From NCBI GenBank assembly GCA_046594915.1, contig JBKJRC010000016.1:95452-159451 (forward strand): a stretch of 64,000 nt of DNA, read 5' to 3'. The stretch is from Methylotenera_A sp046594915. Its GTDB lineage: Bacteria > Pseudomonadota > Gammaproteobacteria > Burkholderiales > Methylophilaceae. This document shows positions 1 through 7,818 of this stretch, one piece after another. Each line of letters begins with the position of its first letter. Positions within the stretch are counted from its first letter, which is position 1. The notes below the pieces were generated by a model. The model was not told where the DNA came from, searched no databases, and saw only the letters and a program-made list of their open reading frames with translations. A program made the position numbers and the translations under genes.

Positions 1-1
1 T

Positions 2-358
2 AAAGACCATATTCGCTTTAAACATGACACTGGCGAAGCAGCAAAACACTACAACGTGCTGCAAAAAATAGCCTATTTAAGTGTGATTTTTATTCTGTTA
101 CCGCTGGTGATATTAATGGGCTGGGCGATGTCGCCGTTTTTAAATTCATTATTGCCTGGCTGGGTCGATTTATTTGGCGGCCGCCAATCGGCGCGCACTA
201 TTCACTTTATTGTGGCTTGGTTATTGGTGGGGTTTGTGTTTATTCATGTATTTCAAGTGATTATCACGGGCTTATGGAACAACCTGCGCTCTATGATTAC
301 GGGCCAATTTAGAATTGAGTCCTCCCACCTGAATAATTTGGACGCAGATAAGGAGTAA
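2..358 (+). CDS. Cytochrome b561-type membrane subunit, C-terminal part (cut by window edge)
   Basis: The reading frame is open from base 2 and ends with TAA at 356-358, so the true start lies left of the window. The visible 118 residues hold two hydrophobic segments (about residues 23-45 and 68-90) separated by a short polar loop. A His-Phe pair (RTIHFIVAW) and a second His (FIHVFQVI) look like haem b ligands of the cytochrome b561 / Ni-Fe hydrogenase cytochrome family. The stop is 3 bp before the next ATG, and the next gene's ribosome site (AGGAG, 351-355) lies inside this gene's last codons. The two are therefore surely one operon. Inferred role: a membrane anchor exchanging electrons between the quinone pool and the periplasmic molybdoenzyme that follows. 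Confidence 0.75.
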   Translation, partial: KDHIRFKHDTGEAAKHYNVLQKIAYLSVIFILLPLVILMGWAMSPFLNSLLPGWVDLFGGRQSARTIHFIVAWLLVGFVFIHVFQVIITGLWNNLRSMITGQFRIESSHLNNLDADKE

Positions 359-361
359 ATC

Positions 362-1129
362 ATGCACCAAACCGATAGAAGAAAATTCCTAACGCGTTTA
401 ATGGCTGGCGCGGGCACGCTGGTATTAGCAGGGTGCGATAAGTTGTCTCAATCCCAAACGTTTACCAACATTTTAAGCACTGGCGAAAGCTTAAGTCTTA
501 ACGCACATCGTTTATTAAGTACGCGCAAATCCATGGCGCAAGAGTTCGACGCAGCAGATTTATCGCCCAGTTTTCGCAGCAACGGCACAGCTTCGCCTAA
601 TAGCCCAGCTTACCATGCACTGGCAAAAAACAGCTTTGCGGATTGGATTTTAGAAGTTGGCGGCTTGGTGGAAAAACCACTTAAATTGAATCTGGCGCAA
701 ATTCAGCAGCTACCTAGGCGCACGCAAATCACGCGACACGATTGCGTAGAAGGCTGGAGCGCAATTGGCAAATGGACAGGCGCACCTTTGCACGAAATAT
801 TGGCTTTAGCAAAACCCAAACCAAAGGCGCGTTTTGTGGTGTTTTACTGCGCCGACCCGATGGATGAAGATGACACGAATTACTACTACGAAAGCATCGA
901 TATGGACGATGCGTATCACGCACAAACCCTATTGGCTTATCAATTAAACGATGCCATATTGCCGATTAAAAACGGTGCGCCACTTCGGTTAAGAGTTGAG
1001 CGACAGCTTGGCTACAAACATGCCAAATACATCATGAAAATAGAATTAGTCGAAAGCTTTGACCATATTGCTGGCGGCAAAGGCGGCTACTGGGAAGATA
1101 CTGGCTACCAATGGTATGCCGGTATTTAA
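362..1129 (+). CDS. Molybdopterin-dependent oxidoreductase, sulfite-oxidase/MsrP-like
   Basis: A 255-aa exported molybdoenzyme. The N-terminus carries a twin-arginine motif (DRRKFL) followed by a hydrophobic stretch and a lipobox-like LAGC (Cys25), so it is either Tat-exported and lipidated or Tat-exported and anchored. The Moco-binding oxidoreductase domain covers about residues 90-250. The expected molybdenum-ligand cysteine is in the RHDCVEGW motif (Cys128). An RVERQLGYKHAKYI segment near residue 220 matches the family's cofactor-binding loop. Length is below MsrP (about 330 aa), so this is the shorter YedY-like branch and its substrate cannot be read from sequence. It is translated just after the cytochrome b subunit, which would be its redox partner. 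Confidence 0.85.
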   Translation: MHQTDRRKFLTRLMAGAGTLVLAGCDKLSQSQTFTNILSTGESLSLNAHRLLSTRKSMAQEFDAADLSPSFRSNGTASPNSPAYHALAKNSFADWILEVGGLVEKPLKLNLAQIQQLPRRTQITRHDCVEGWSAIGKWTGAPLHEILALAKPKPKARFVVFYCADPMDEDDTNYYYESIDMDDAYHAQTLLAYQLNDAILPIKNGAPLRLRVERQLGYKHAKYIMKIELVESFDHIAGGKGGYWEDTGYQWYAGI

Positions 1130-1155
1130 TCTGCGCGCTGTTAATTTTTAGGCAG

Positions 1156-1275
1156 TTATTTTTTAGCCGGCGTACTCGATTTCATTGGAATAATCGAATG
1201 TACTGGCACCACAACTTCTTTGCTTTTTTTAGGTTTTTTTGTTTCTTTGTTACTTTTAATTTGACCTTTTGCCAT
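1156..1275 (-). CDS. Small lysine-rich protein, 39 aa
   Basis: ATG at 1275 is preceded on the minus strand by TTTGGAG at good spacing, and the frame ends with TAA at 1156. The product begins MAKGQIKSNKETKKPKK, has a run of VVVPV in the middle and ends in PAKK. About a third of residues are lysine. Short proteins opening MAKGQ-RSNKE-KKPKK are common and uncharacterised in Beta- and Gammaproteobacteria, which supports a real gene rather than chance. It is convergent with the molybdoenzyme gene and lies upstream of the rhomboid gene on the same strand. A nucleic-acid or ribosome association would fit the charge, but that is a guess. Confidence 0.75.
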   Translation of the reverse strand: MAKGQIKSNKETKKPKKSKEVVVPVHSIIPMKSSTPAKK

Positions 1276-1337
1276 GATAATTCTCCAAAGTGAATAATAG
1301 TCGAACCATCATAGACTGATAGCGCAATTTGGGGAGA

Positions 1338-2384
1338 TTATTTTTCAGCTGGTTTAACCTGTAATGGCGCTTGCTCTCTTAATTGATCTGCAATGGCTTT
1401 TGATTCAGCTTTACGTTTTTCGGCATATTGCAATATGTTTTCTAGCTTTACGGCAGAAGGCAAGGCAGGATTACTCGGCAACTTAGATAATTGTTCAACA
1501 CTTTCTTGGTATGGCTCACTAATTGAATAATCGATTTTGCCCGCCAGCGCATCAAAATCGACGTTACTCTGCTTTCCTTCATGCACAATTTCAAGCCAAG
1601 AGCGGTTAATGGCTTGATCTTGAAACAAAAATGCACTGATTTGGCTACGCAATAATAGCTCTTCACTCCAGCGATATTTGGGCGGTGGAATATGCTTAAC
1701 CAGTAAAACGCTGGCAAAAATAGTCACTAAAACCGCACCCGCGCTATATTTGATAGGCATCACACGCGAAGTGATACTTTGCGAAAAAATGATGCTGGTT
1801 AGCAAGCCTGTGACAAATCCGCCGATATGCGCGGCGTTATCGATGCCAGGAATCAGAAATCCCAACGTAATCGATAGCACCGCAAAAGCGCTGCCGCCGC
1901 CAAACAACCAGCGAAATTCATACGCCGTAATTGCGGCGCGTTCGCGCCATAAAAAAACCAGCACGGCAGCGTAAATACCAAAAATTGCACCCGATGCACC
2001 GCCAGAAACTGCCGAGTTGCCCTGTACCACCAACGACAGCAAATTGCCGCCCAAACCACTGATTAAGTAGATGCCAGCGAATCGCGCATGGCCATACATA
2101 CGCTCTGCTAGCTGGCCCACATCCCACAACGCGTAACTATTAAGCGCCAGATGCAGCGCGCCAAAGTGCAGAAACATGGCGCTACCCAAACGCCACCATT
2201 CACCATCTTGCGTGGCTGGACCAAAATTCGCGCCCCAAGTTAATTGTATGCCATTGGGCGAATGCCAAAAACCCGCGCCGCCGGCCACCATGGCGGCAAA
2301 AACCAACACATTAATCATTAGCAAAAGTTTGGTGACGCTTACATTTGGCAGGCGTTGATTTAAAATTTCATGAAAAGATTGCAA
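1338..2384 (-). CDS. Rhomboid-family intramembrane serine protease
   Basis: A 348-aa membrane protein. The six-helix rhomboid core spans about residues 18-230. The catalytic serine is in GGASGAIFG (Ser131) and the catalytic histidine in DNAAHIGGF (His186). The conserved HxxxN of TM2 is HLALN (His78, Asn82), which supports an active protease. The final 120 residues after the last helix form a soluble, charged, probably helical tail with no recognised domain. Substrate unknown. ATG at 2384 is the only sensible start; the intergenic region to the right is shared with the divergent DUF1993 gene. Confidence 0.9.
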   Translation of the reverse strand: MQSFHEILNQRLPNVSVTKLLLMINVLVFAAMVAGGAGFWHSPNGIQLTWGANFGPATQDGEWWRLGSAMFLHFGALHLALNSYALWDVGQLAERMYGHARFAGIYLISGLGGNLLSLVVQGNSAVSGGASGAIFGIYAAVLVFLWRERAAITAYEFRWLFGGGSAFAVLSITLGFLIPGIDNAAHIGGFVTGLLTSIIFSQSITSRVMPIKYSAGAVLVTIFASVLLVKHIPPPKYRWSEELLLRSQISAFLFQDQAINRSWLEIVHEGKQSNVDFDALAGKIDYSISEPYQESVEQLSKLPSNPALPSAVKLENILQYAEKRKAESKAIADQLREQAPLQVKPAEK

Positions 2385-2501
2385 TGCGTATCCAGCGAAT
2401 TAAGGGGTTAAATTATGCGGTAAATGTGCGATCAATTGTAAGCAGAAAAATCCACTGTATCCAGCTTATAACAGTTTGATTGACGATGCGTGACAAATCA
2501 G

Positions 2502-2529
2502 TTGAATTAGCAAAAATTCGCACTACAAT
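2502..2529 (+). promoter_or_regulatory. Candidate sigma70 promoter for the DUF1993 gene
   Basis: TTGAAT (2502-2507) and TACAAT (2524-2529) are separated by 16 bp and lie 35 bp before the ATG at 2564. Boxes read by eye only. Confidence 0.4.
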
Positions 2530-2563
2530 AGGCGTTAACTATTTTTAATTAAGAGATTTTGAC

Positions 2564-3070
2564 ATGCTAACCATGTTTAACGCCAGTATTTTGCCGCTTA
2601 TTCACACTTTAACCAGCTTAAGCCACCTTTTAAAAAAGGGTGAAGAGCATGCAGATGCCAAACAAATTGAGCATGCAGTGCTGCTAAATGCGCGGCTTTT
2701 TCCTGATATGTATCCATTGATAAGACAAGTGCAAATTGCCACCGATATGAGCAAAGGCGCGGCGGCGCGGCTTGCTGGCATTGACATTCCAACTTATGTA
2801 GACGATGAAACCACGTTTGAACAGTTACAAGCGCGCATTGTCAAAACGCTTAGTTTTATGCAAACCATTACTCCCGACCAATTAACAAATGCCGAAATGC
2901 GTGACATCACCATTACCGTGCGCAAAATTGAGCTTAAATTTACAGGGCAAGATTACTTGCTTAAATGGGTGATGCCAAATGTGTATTTTCACGTCACCAC
3001 TACTTATAACATTTTGCGTCACAACGGGGTTGAGCTAGGTAAACCCGATTTTTTAAGGCTTAAAGCTTAA
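2564..3070 (+). CDS. DUF1993 family protein
   Basis: A 168-aa soluble protein recognised as DUF1993 by its N-terminal pattern (a MFNASILPLIHTL-like opening, then LFPDMYPLIRQVQIA and a conserved ARLAG-ID-P segment). Members are predicted four-helix bundles related to the DinB fold. The conserved histidine in NVYFHVTTTYNILRHNG near the C-terminus is retained. No enzymatic role is established. Translation starts at MLTMFN (2564); the second Met (2573) is an alternative. It stands alone, with a small membrane-anchored ORF following 27 bp downstream. Confidence 0.8.
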   Translation: MLTMFNASILPLIHTLTSLSHLLKKGEEHADAKQIEHAVLLNARLFPDMYPLIRQVQIATDMSKGAAARLAGIDIPTYVDDETTFEQLQARIVKTLSFMQTITPDQLTNAEMRDITITVRKIELKFTGQDYLLKWVMPNVYFHVTTTYNILRHNGVELGKPDFLRLKA

Positions 3071-3097
3071 TATCGCCACCCAACTGAGCGAAATAAT

Positions 3098-3523
3098 ATG
3101 TCGAAATTTAATCTTAAAATTAACTTGATTTTATTGGTAGTTTTTGCACTAATTATTTATCTTGTTTACGGCAAAACTAACCATTCTGCCAAGCCCAACT
3201 TAACACCTGCGCAAGCGCAATTAATTGCCATTGGCGATAAATGCGTGGATTTTGGCGATCGCGCGGTAGCAAACGATACGCCGATTATTGAGTTTCAAAT
3301 GCTGGTTCGGCTAGCCAAAAAAACCAGCGTGATTGAAAGATGCATGACAGATAATGGCTATCAACAAAACTCTGCTTGGCTGCAATATGCGCAGCCGATT
3401 GCAAGAGCGAACGCCGACAAAAATCATAGCTCATTGGACGAAGCGCTTCATCACTTAACACAGACAGATATGCAAATATTTAACCCAACTAAAAATCGCC
3501 CCAATTATTGGGTTAAGAAGTAA
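3098..3523 (+). CDS. Hypothetical membrane-anchored protein, 141 aa
   Basis: Not recognised. Residues 7-24 form one hydrophobic segment (INLILLVVFALIIYLVYG) that would act as an uncleaved signal-anchor, leaving about 115 residues in the periplasm. That portion has two cysteines (near residues 48 and 81) that could form a disulfide. It follows the DUF1993 gene by 27 bp on the same strand, so co-transcription is likely. Base composition matches the neighbours, so there is no sign of recent transfer. Confidence 0.65.
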   Translation: MSKFNLKINLILLVVFALIIYLVYGKTNHSAKPNLTPAQAQLIAIGDKCVDFGDRAVANDTPIIEFQMLVRLAKKTSVIERCMTDNGYQQNSAWLQYAQPIARANADKNHSSLDEALHHLTQTDMQIFNPTKNRPNYWVKK

Positions 3524-3650
3524 TTAATTTTTGGGTGATTTTTAGTGTTAACTATGCGATTTTTGGCTTTTGTTTGGCTCGATAAACTAACTTTCGTCGC
3601 TTTGAATAAACACTAATCACGCATACCTAATATCACAATCGAGGTAATTC

Positions 3651-3887
3651 ATGGAATCTTCAATCCACACACTGAACAATCTATTTGCCCAACTTGGTTT
3701 GCCTGCAGAAGATTCGGCAATAGAAAACTTTATCAAAATGCATAATCATTTGGCAAGCAACTTAACCCTTGCAGAAGCAGCATTCTGGACGCCCACGCAA
3801 TCAGCGTTTTTGCGGGAAGAGACTTTGAAAGATGCAGATTGGGCAGAAGTGATTGATCAGTTGAATGCTAGGTTGCACGGGCAATAG
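3651..3887 (+). CDS. DUF2789 family protein
   Basis: A 78-aa soluble protein. The opening (M-S-IHTLNNLFAQLGLP), the central FIKMHNHLA and the AAFWTPTQSAFLREE segment are the conserved marks of DUF2789, a small helical family of unknown function widespread in Gamma- and Betaproteobacteria. An AGGTA-like ribosome site lies 5 bp before the ATG. It is monocistronic: 127 bp separate it from the preceding gene and the next gene is convergent. Confidence 0.8.
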   Translation: MESSIHTLNNLFAQLGLPAEDSAIENFIKMHNHLASNLTLAEAAFWTPTQSAFLREETLKDADWAEVIDQLNARLHGQ

Positions 3888-3986
3888 AAGTATTAATATT
3901 AAACAGACAATTACAATGTCAAATTTGCGCTTGTAATTGCAATTTATAAGGACAAGCTTGCAGCTTATGGGGTCACTTACAGCAAG

Positions 3987-4009
3987 GCGGATTGATTGCC
4001 GCAATCCGC
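3987..4009. other. Intergenic hairpin, no U-tract
   Basis: An 8-bp perfect stem (GCGGATTG/CAATCCGC) with a 7-nt loop lies in the 283-bp gap between the DUF2789 gene and erpA. It lacks a T-run on either side, so it is not a classical terminator. Nothing else in the gap to 4100 was recognised. Confidence 0.35.
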
Positions 4010-4100
4010 GATAAGCAAAATCTATCGTTGGGCACAATAAGCTTCACTATTGTCAACCTGCAATACTCAGATTCTTCGATTTATTCAGAATGACGATACA

Positions 4101-4132
4101 AAACAAAAAAGCCAAGCAAATGCTTGGCTTTA
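4101..4132 (-). terminator. Rho-independent terminator of erpA
   Basis: On the minus strand the stem GCCAAGC/GCTTGGC (4111-4117 with 4122-4128, 4-nt loop) is followed by a T-run (the A-tract at 4105-4110 on the plus strand). It lies 40 bp past the erpA stop. A short TTTAAA follows on the plus strand, so it may also work weakly for the DUF2789 gene. Confidence 0.8.
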
Positions 4133-4170
4133 AATGAATAACTTAACACTATAAAATCATCAAATTTTAT

Positions 4171-4551
4171 TTATACTGAAAAAGAACTGCCGCAACCGCA
4201 AGTAGAAGTGGCTTGTGGGTTACGAATCACAAATTGTGAGCCTTGCAGGTTATCTTGATAATCAATCTCTGCGCCCATTAAATATTGTAAACTCATTGGG
4301 TCAATCAATAAAGTCACCGTATCTTTTTGCACTTGTGTGTCATCGTCGTTCACTTCTTCTTCAAACGTGAAGCCATATTGAAAGCCAGAACAACCGCCAC
4401 CGCTGACAAATACGCGTAATTTTAAATCGGGGCTACCTTCTTCTTCGATTAACTCCTTGACTTTTTTGGCAGCATTATCGGTAAACACCAGCGGGGTTGG
4501 CATTGCTACATCGGGGATGCTACTTATTAAGCTTTCTGCAACTGCATTCAT
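4171..4551 (-). CDS. erpA: Iron-sulfur cluster insertion protein ErpA
   Basis: A 126-aa A-type Fe-S carrier that delivers [4Fe-4S] clusters to apoproteins such as those of isoprenoid synthesis and respiration. The three cluster-binding cysteines are present: Cys54 in SGGGCSGFQYGF, and Cys118 and Cys120 in the C-terminal TCGCGSSF. The FQYGF pattern plus the C-terminal CGCG-SF favours ErpA over IscA or SufA. The start has a good ribosome site (AAGGAG, about 4559-4564 on the minus strand). It is upstream of no other gene and ends at a strong terminator. The bactofilin gene to the right is co-oriented but 108 bp away. Confidence 0.93.
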   Translation of the reverse strand: MNAVAESLISSIPDVAMPTPLVFTDNAAKKVKELIEEEGSPDLKLRVFVSGGGCSGFQYGFTFEEEVNDDDTQVQKDTVTLLIDPMSLQYLMGAEIDYQDNLQGSQFVIRNPQATSTCGCGSSFSV

Positions 4552-4659
4552 GTGTTACTCCTTAAACTTCCTATACTTAGACACTATAGAACATAATTTG
4601 GGGTTAATGTTCATTTTTACAAGCCATTAACAATTTAATCAACAGTTACATTCAGCGAC

Positions 4660-5043
4660 CTAAAGCGCTTCATCGGACGCGCCATCGCCTAAATAAACCA
4701 ACTTTCCTTCAATCACCGCGCCAGTATGCATTTCGAGCGATTTGTAATATAAATCGCCCGTAATACGCGCTTTGGTTTGCAATTCTATAAATTGGCTAGC
4801 TTTTACAGGGCCAATCACTTTGCCGTTAAGAACAATTTTTGCAGCCGTCACTGTGCCTTCAATACGGCCATGTTCACTGATAATAATCGTGCTGGGCGAA
4901 CCATTTTGCTCGCTCACGTTGCCATGAATCGCACCATCTACGCGCAAACCACCGTTAAAATGCAAGTCGCCTTCAATCCGTGTGTCCGCACCTACTAGCG
5001 TGTCGATACGATTATCAATTTTATTGGTTTTTTTAAAAAACAT
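4660..5043 (-). CDS. Bactofilin family polymer-forming protein
   Basis: A 127-aa protein almost entirely made of the bactofilin right-handed beta-helix repeats (residues 15-115). Short hydrophobic/glycine repeats such as TRIEGDLHFNGGLRVDGAIHGNV recur about every 17-18 residues. Bactofilins self-assemble into cytoskeletal filaments that position cell-wall and polar machinery. The N-terminal 14 residues are short and lysine-rich, typical of a membrane-binding tail. The gene lies 43 bp downstream of a small membrane coiled-coil gene on the same strand and probably forms a unit with it, as often seen next to argC in Betaproteobacteria. Confidence 0.88.
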   Translation of the reverse strand: MFFKKTNKIDNRIDTLVGADTRIEGDLHFNGGLRVDGAIHGNVSEQNGSPSTIIISEHGRIEGTVTAAKIVLNGKVIGPVKASQFIELQTKARITGDLYYKSLEMHTGAVIEGKLVYLGDGASDEAL

Positions 5044-5086
5044 ACTTTCCCCCGCCTGCTTTAGACTTAACCGATGACCAAATGTG

Positions 5087-5458
5087 CTATTTTGACTTTT
5101 TGCCGTTCAGCATATTTTTGTAAAAAAATAAGTCTTCTTTGATTTTAATATTCTCATCTTGAACGCTTGCAAGCTCTTTGGCAAGGTTATTATTGGTTGC
5201 CAATTGTATTTGCAACGCGCGTTGAGCGCCAACCAGCTTAGCCTGTAAGGCTCTATTTTCTAGCGCAATTTGTTCAGATTTTTGGCGAATATTTTTATTT
5301 TCACCTTCATGCAGTGCCCAATAAGCCAAACCAAAACCTAACATCACAAATAGAATTGCCAACAATCCTTGAAAATACCAAGGACGCTTTGAACGCACCG
5401 CTACTTGCTTGGCAGTTAAGCCAAAATGACGGCGAATTTTACGGCGAACGGGTTTCAT
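5087..5458 (-). CDS. Single-pass membrane coiled-coil protein (DUF6776-like)
   Basis: A 123-aa protein with three parts: a basic N-terminus (residues 1-25, many Arg/Lys), one transmembrane helix (about 28-48, FQGLLAILFVMLGFGLAYWAL), and a heptad-rich coiled coil (about 55-115). The topology resembles FtsB/DivIC-like or other small wall-associated scaffolds, and the family next to bactofilin genes in Betaproteobacteria is annotated DUF6776. Function is not known. Its position directly upstream of the bactofilin gene suggests it could be a membrane partner for the filament; that is inference. Confidence 0.65.
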   Translation of the reverse strand: MKPVRRKIRRHFGLTAKQVAVRSKRPWYFQGLLAILFVMLGFGLAYWALHEGENKNIRQKSEQIALENRALQAKLVGAQRALQIQLATNNNLAKELASVQDENIKIKEDLFFYKNMLNGKKSK

Positions 5459-5492
5459 TTTCGGCTAATTTACAGGTTAAATTAACATTAGC

Positions 5493-6560
5493 TTAAGGTA
5501 ACAGCGGCACCACATTTAACCCTGCATTTTCATTCAGACCAAACATAATATTCATATTTTGAATGGCTTGGCCAGCAGCACCTTTTACCAAATTATCTTG
5601 CACCACCACAATGGTTAAATAGCCAATGTCTGCTTGCTTTTGCAGTGCAATACGCAATTGGTTGGAGCCACGTACTGAGCGGGTTTCTGGCAGGCTGCCC
5701 ACAGGCAATACATCCACAAACTGTTCATTGGCATAGCGTTGCTCAAACACCGCTTGTAAATCAGTTTGTTGACCAGCCGCGCTAAGTTTGACATAAATGG
5801 TTGAAAGCATGCCACGAATCATCGGTATTAAGTGCGGGACAAAAATAAAATCGACTTGCTGGCCCGCTAATTGAGTAAGTTGCGCCTGTATTTCGGGATG
5901 ATGGCGATGACCACTTAATCCGTACGCTTTCATATTATCGCTGGATTCGGCAAATAAAGTCGCCACTTCGGCTTTTCTGCCTGCACCAGATACACCCGAT
6001 TTACAATCGGCCACAATTGGTGCAGAAAAATCAATCAAGCCAAGTTGCAATAATGGGGCTAATCCCAGCAAAACCGTGGTTGGATAGCAACCTGGATTAC
6101 CAATAACCTTGGCTTGTTTTACTTTATCACGATACAACTCAGGCAAACCGTAAACAGCTTGTTGCAGAACATTGACACAACTATGCGGCATTTTGTACCA
6201 TTTTTCAAATAAGGCAGTATCTTGCAACCTAAAATCTGCCGCCAAATCAATCACTTTAACGCCCGCGCTTAATAAAACTTGTGCTTGGCTCATGGCCACA
6301 CCATGCGGCGTCGCAAAAAATACGACATCGCAAGCAGTTAAGTCAGCGGTTGCAGGGTCAGAAAAAGTTAAATCGACGAAGCCACGCAAACTAGGAAACA
6401 TATCGGCTACTGGTAAACCTGCTTCGCCACGTGAGGTAATCGCTGTTAATTGCGCATTCGGATGAATGGACAATAGACGTAGCAGCTCAACACCTGTGTA
6501 ACCTGTGCCGCCAACAATGCCGATTTTTAATTTTTGATTTGCCATACCTGCTACATTCAA
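5493..6560 (-). CDS. argC: N-acetyl-gamma-glutamyl-phosphate reductase
   Basis: The third step of arginine synthesis: NADPH-dependent reduction of N-acetylglutamyl phosphate to the semialdehyde. The nucleotide-binding GIVGGTGYTGVELLRLL begins at residue 14 and the catalytic cysteine is in IGNPGCYPT (Cys158). The histidine-rich SGHRHHPEI supplies the acid-base residue. At 355 aa (or 350 from the second Met, 6545) it is the normal length for the long ArgC type. Neither start has a strong ribosome site, so the exact start is open. It stands between the ribosomal rplM-rpsI pair and the bactofilin unit; the terminator after rpsI makes it a separate transcript. Confidence 0.93.
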   Translation of the reverse strand: MNVAGMANQKLKIGIVGGTGYTGVELLRLLSIHPNAQLTAITSRGEAGLPVADMFPSLRGFVDLTFSDPATADLTACDVVFFATPHGVAMSQAQVLLSAGVKVIDLAADFRLQDTALFEKWYKMPHSCVNVLQQAVYGLPELYRDKVKQAKVIGNPGCYPTTVLLGLAPLLQLGLIDFSAPIVADCKSGVSGAGRKAEVATLFAESSDNMKAYGLSGHRHHPEIQAQLTQLAGQQVDFIFVPHLIPMIRGMLSTIYVKLSAAGQQTDLQAVFEQRYANEQFVDVLPVGSLPETRSVRGSNQLRIALQKQADIGYLTIVVVQDNLVKGAAGQAIQNMNIMFGLNENAGLNVVPLLP

Positions 6561-6589
6561 AAGATGCTGTAAAAATGAAACCTTAAATG

Positions 6590-6616
6590 AAAAAGGCCGC
6601 CAAAGCGACCTTTTTT
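6590..6616 (-). terminator. Terminator of the rplM-rpsI operon
   Basis: An 8-bp stem with one G-T pair (AAGGCCGC 6593-6600, GCGACCTT 6605-6612) and a 4-nt loop. It is flanked by A5 on one side and T6 on the other, so it can terminate in both directions. It lies 34 bp beyond the rpsI stop. Confidence 0.8.
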
Positions 6617-6649
6617 AACTCTTGACGCCTAAATAAAGCGAAAGCTGTA

Positions 6650-7042
6650 CTAGCGTTTAGAGAACTGTTTACGACGACGCGCTTTACGGAAGCCCACTTT
6701 TTTACGCTCTACTTCACGTGCATCACGCGTTACAAAACCAGCGTGGGATAATGCACTTTTTAACGCTGCATCGTAGTCGATCAATGCACGTGTAATGCCA
6801 TGACGTACTGCGCCCGCTTGACCAGATTCGCCACCACCGATCACATTAACCATAATGTCAAAGCTGGCTGTATTGTTGGTTAACTCTAATGGCTGACGCA
6901 AAATCATGCGTGATGTCACGCGTGAAAAATATTCATCAACTGGCTTATCATTCACGATGATATTGCCTTTACCCGATTTTAAAAACACACGCGCTACTGA
7001 GCTTTTGCGGCGGCCTGTACCGTAATTATATTTACCAATCAT
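6650..7042 (-). CDS. rpsI: 30S ribosomal protein S9
   Basis: 130 aa, the usual S9 length. It shows the S9 opening (YNYGTGRRKSSVARVF), the GGGESGQAGAVRHGI loop and the highly basic C-terminal tail ending RRRKQFSKR, which reaches the P-site tRNA in the ribosome. It is preceded by rplM with a 48-bp gap, the conserved L13-S9 operon. Confidence 0.97.
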   Translation of the reverse strand: MIGKYNYGTGRRKSSVARVFLKSGKGNIIVNDKPVDEYFSRVTSRMILRQPLELTNNTASFDIMVNVIGGGESGQAGAVRHGITRALIDYDAALKSALSHAGFVTRDAREVERKKVGFRKARRRKQFSKR

Positions 7043-7090
7043 TTCGATTTACCTTAATGTTCTTTGCTTAAATTATAAAAGCTAGTGGGC

Positions 7091-7534
7091 TTAAATAGTC
7101 AACGCTTTTGGTTGTTGTGCTGCGTGCTCGTGCTTATCGCCAGCATACACTTTCATTTTTTTAGCCATTGCATAGCCTAACGGACCTTTTGGCAACATGC
7201 CTTTTACTGCTTTTTCTAAAGCGCGACCTGGAAAACGGTCTTGCATTTTAGAAAACGTTGTAGTGCTGATGCCGCCTGGATAACCAGAGTGACTGTGATA
7301 CAGCTTGCCATCGGCTTTTGCGCCTGTCACTTTAATTTTATCTGCATTAATGACCACAATGTAATCGCCCGTATCCACGTGCGGCGTATAGATAGTTTTG
7401 TGCTTACCACGCAAGCGGTGCGCTACTGCACTGGCTAAACGACCTAATACTAAGTCGGTTGCGTCAATTACAAACCAATCGCGTTGTACTTCGTGCGATT
7501 TTGCAGAAAATGTTTTTCCAGAAAAAATATTCAT
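7091..7534 (-). CDS. rplM: 50S ribosomal protein L13
   Basis: 147 aa, a few residues longer than the E. coli protein. It carries the hallmark segments WFVIDATDLVLGRLAS, YTPHVDTGDYIVVINA and the MLPKGPLGYAM loop. L13 is an early 50S assembly protein and in some bacteria an autogenous repressor of its operon. First gene of rplM-rpsI, driven by the promoter at 7630-7659. Confidence 0.97.
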   Translation of the reverse strand: MNIFSGKTFSAKSHEVQRDWFVIDATDLVLGRLASAVAHRLRGKHKTIYTPHVDTGDYIVVINADKIKVTGAKADGKLYHSHSGYPGGISTTTFSKMQDRFPGRALEKAVKGMLPKGPLGYAMAKKMKVYAGDKHEHAAQQPKALTI

Positions 7535-7629
7535 CGTATCACTACCTAATTCAATATAAGCTAATTCAGTTTAAGCCAGTTCAGTATCAAGCTATGGTTT
7601 ATCTATAGCTTATAAAAACAAGAGGGCGG

Positions 7630-7659
7630 ATTATATGCTTTTGCTTATTCGCTTGTCAA
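7630..7659 (-). promoter_or_regulatory. Sigma70 promoter of rplM-rpsI
   Basis: On the minus strand a consensus -35 (TTGACA, 7654-7659) and consensus -10 (TATAAT, 7630-7635) are separated by 18 bp, followed by a GC-rich start region. This implies a leader of roughly 90 nt before the rplM ATG. It is the best promoter match I could see in the window. Confidence 0.8.
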
Positions 7660-7818
7660 TTGCAAAAAATGATTAAATAGTCTATTTTTGATGCTTACAT
7701 GCTATTTAGCGATATATACATCTATAACAGTCATTCACCTATCGTGCATTAATTTAGTTGGCACATCCATTGCTTAGCAATATTTATAATAGGTCAGTCT
7801 ACAGAACAGGTAATTATC

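Noticed and set aside
1111..1293. Plus-strand 60-codon frame after the molybdoenzyme gene
   Set aside because: It overlaps the molybdoenzyme 3' end and is the mirror of the better-supported 39-aa minus-strand gene; its protein is an Phe-rich low-complexity artefact.
3801..4037. Minus-strand frame of 78 codons over the DUF2789 gene end
   Set aside because: Mostly antisense to a recognised gene, no ribosome site and no family resemblance.
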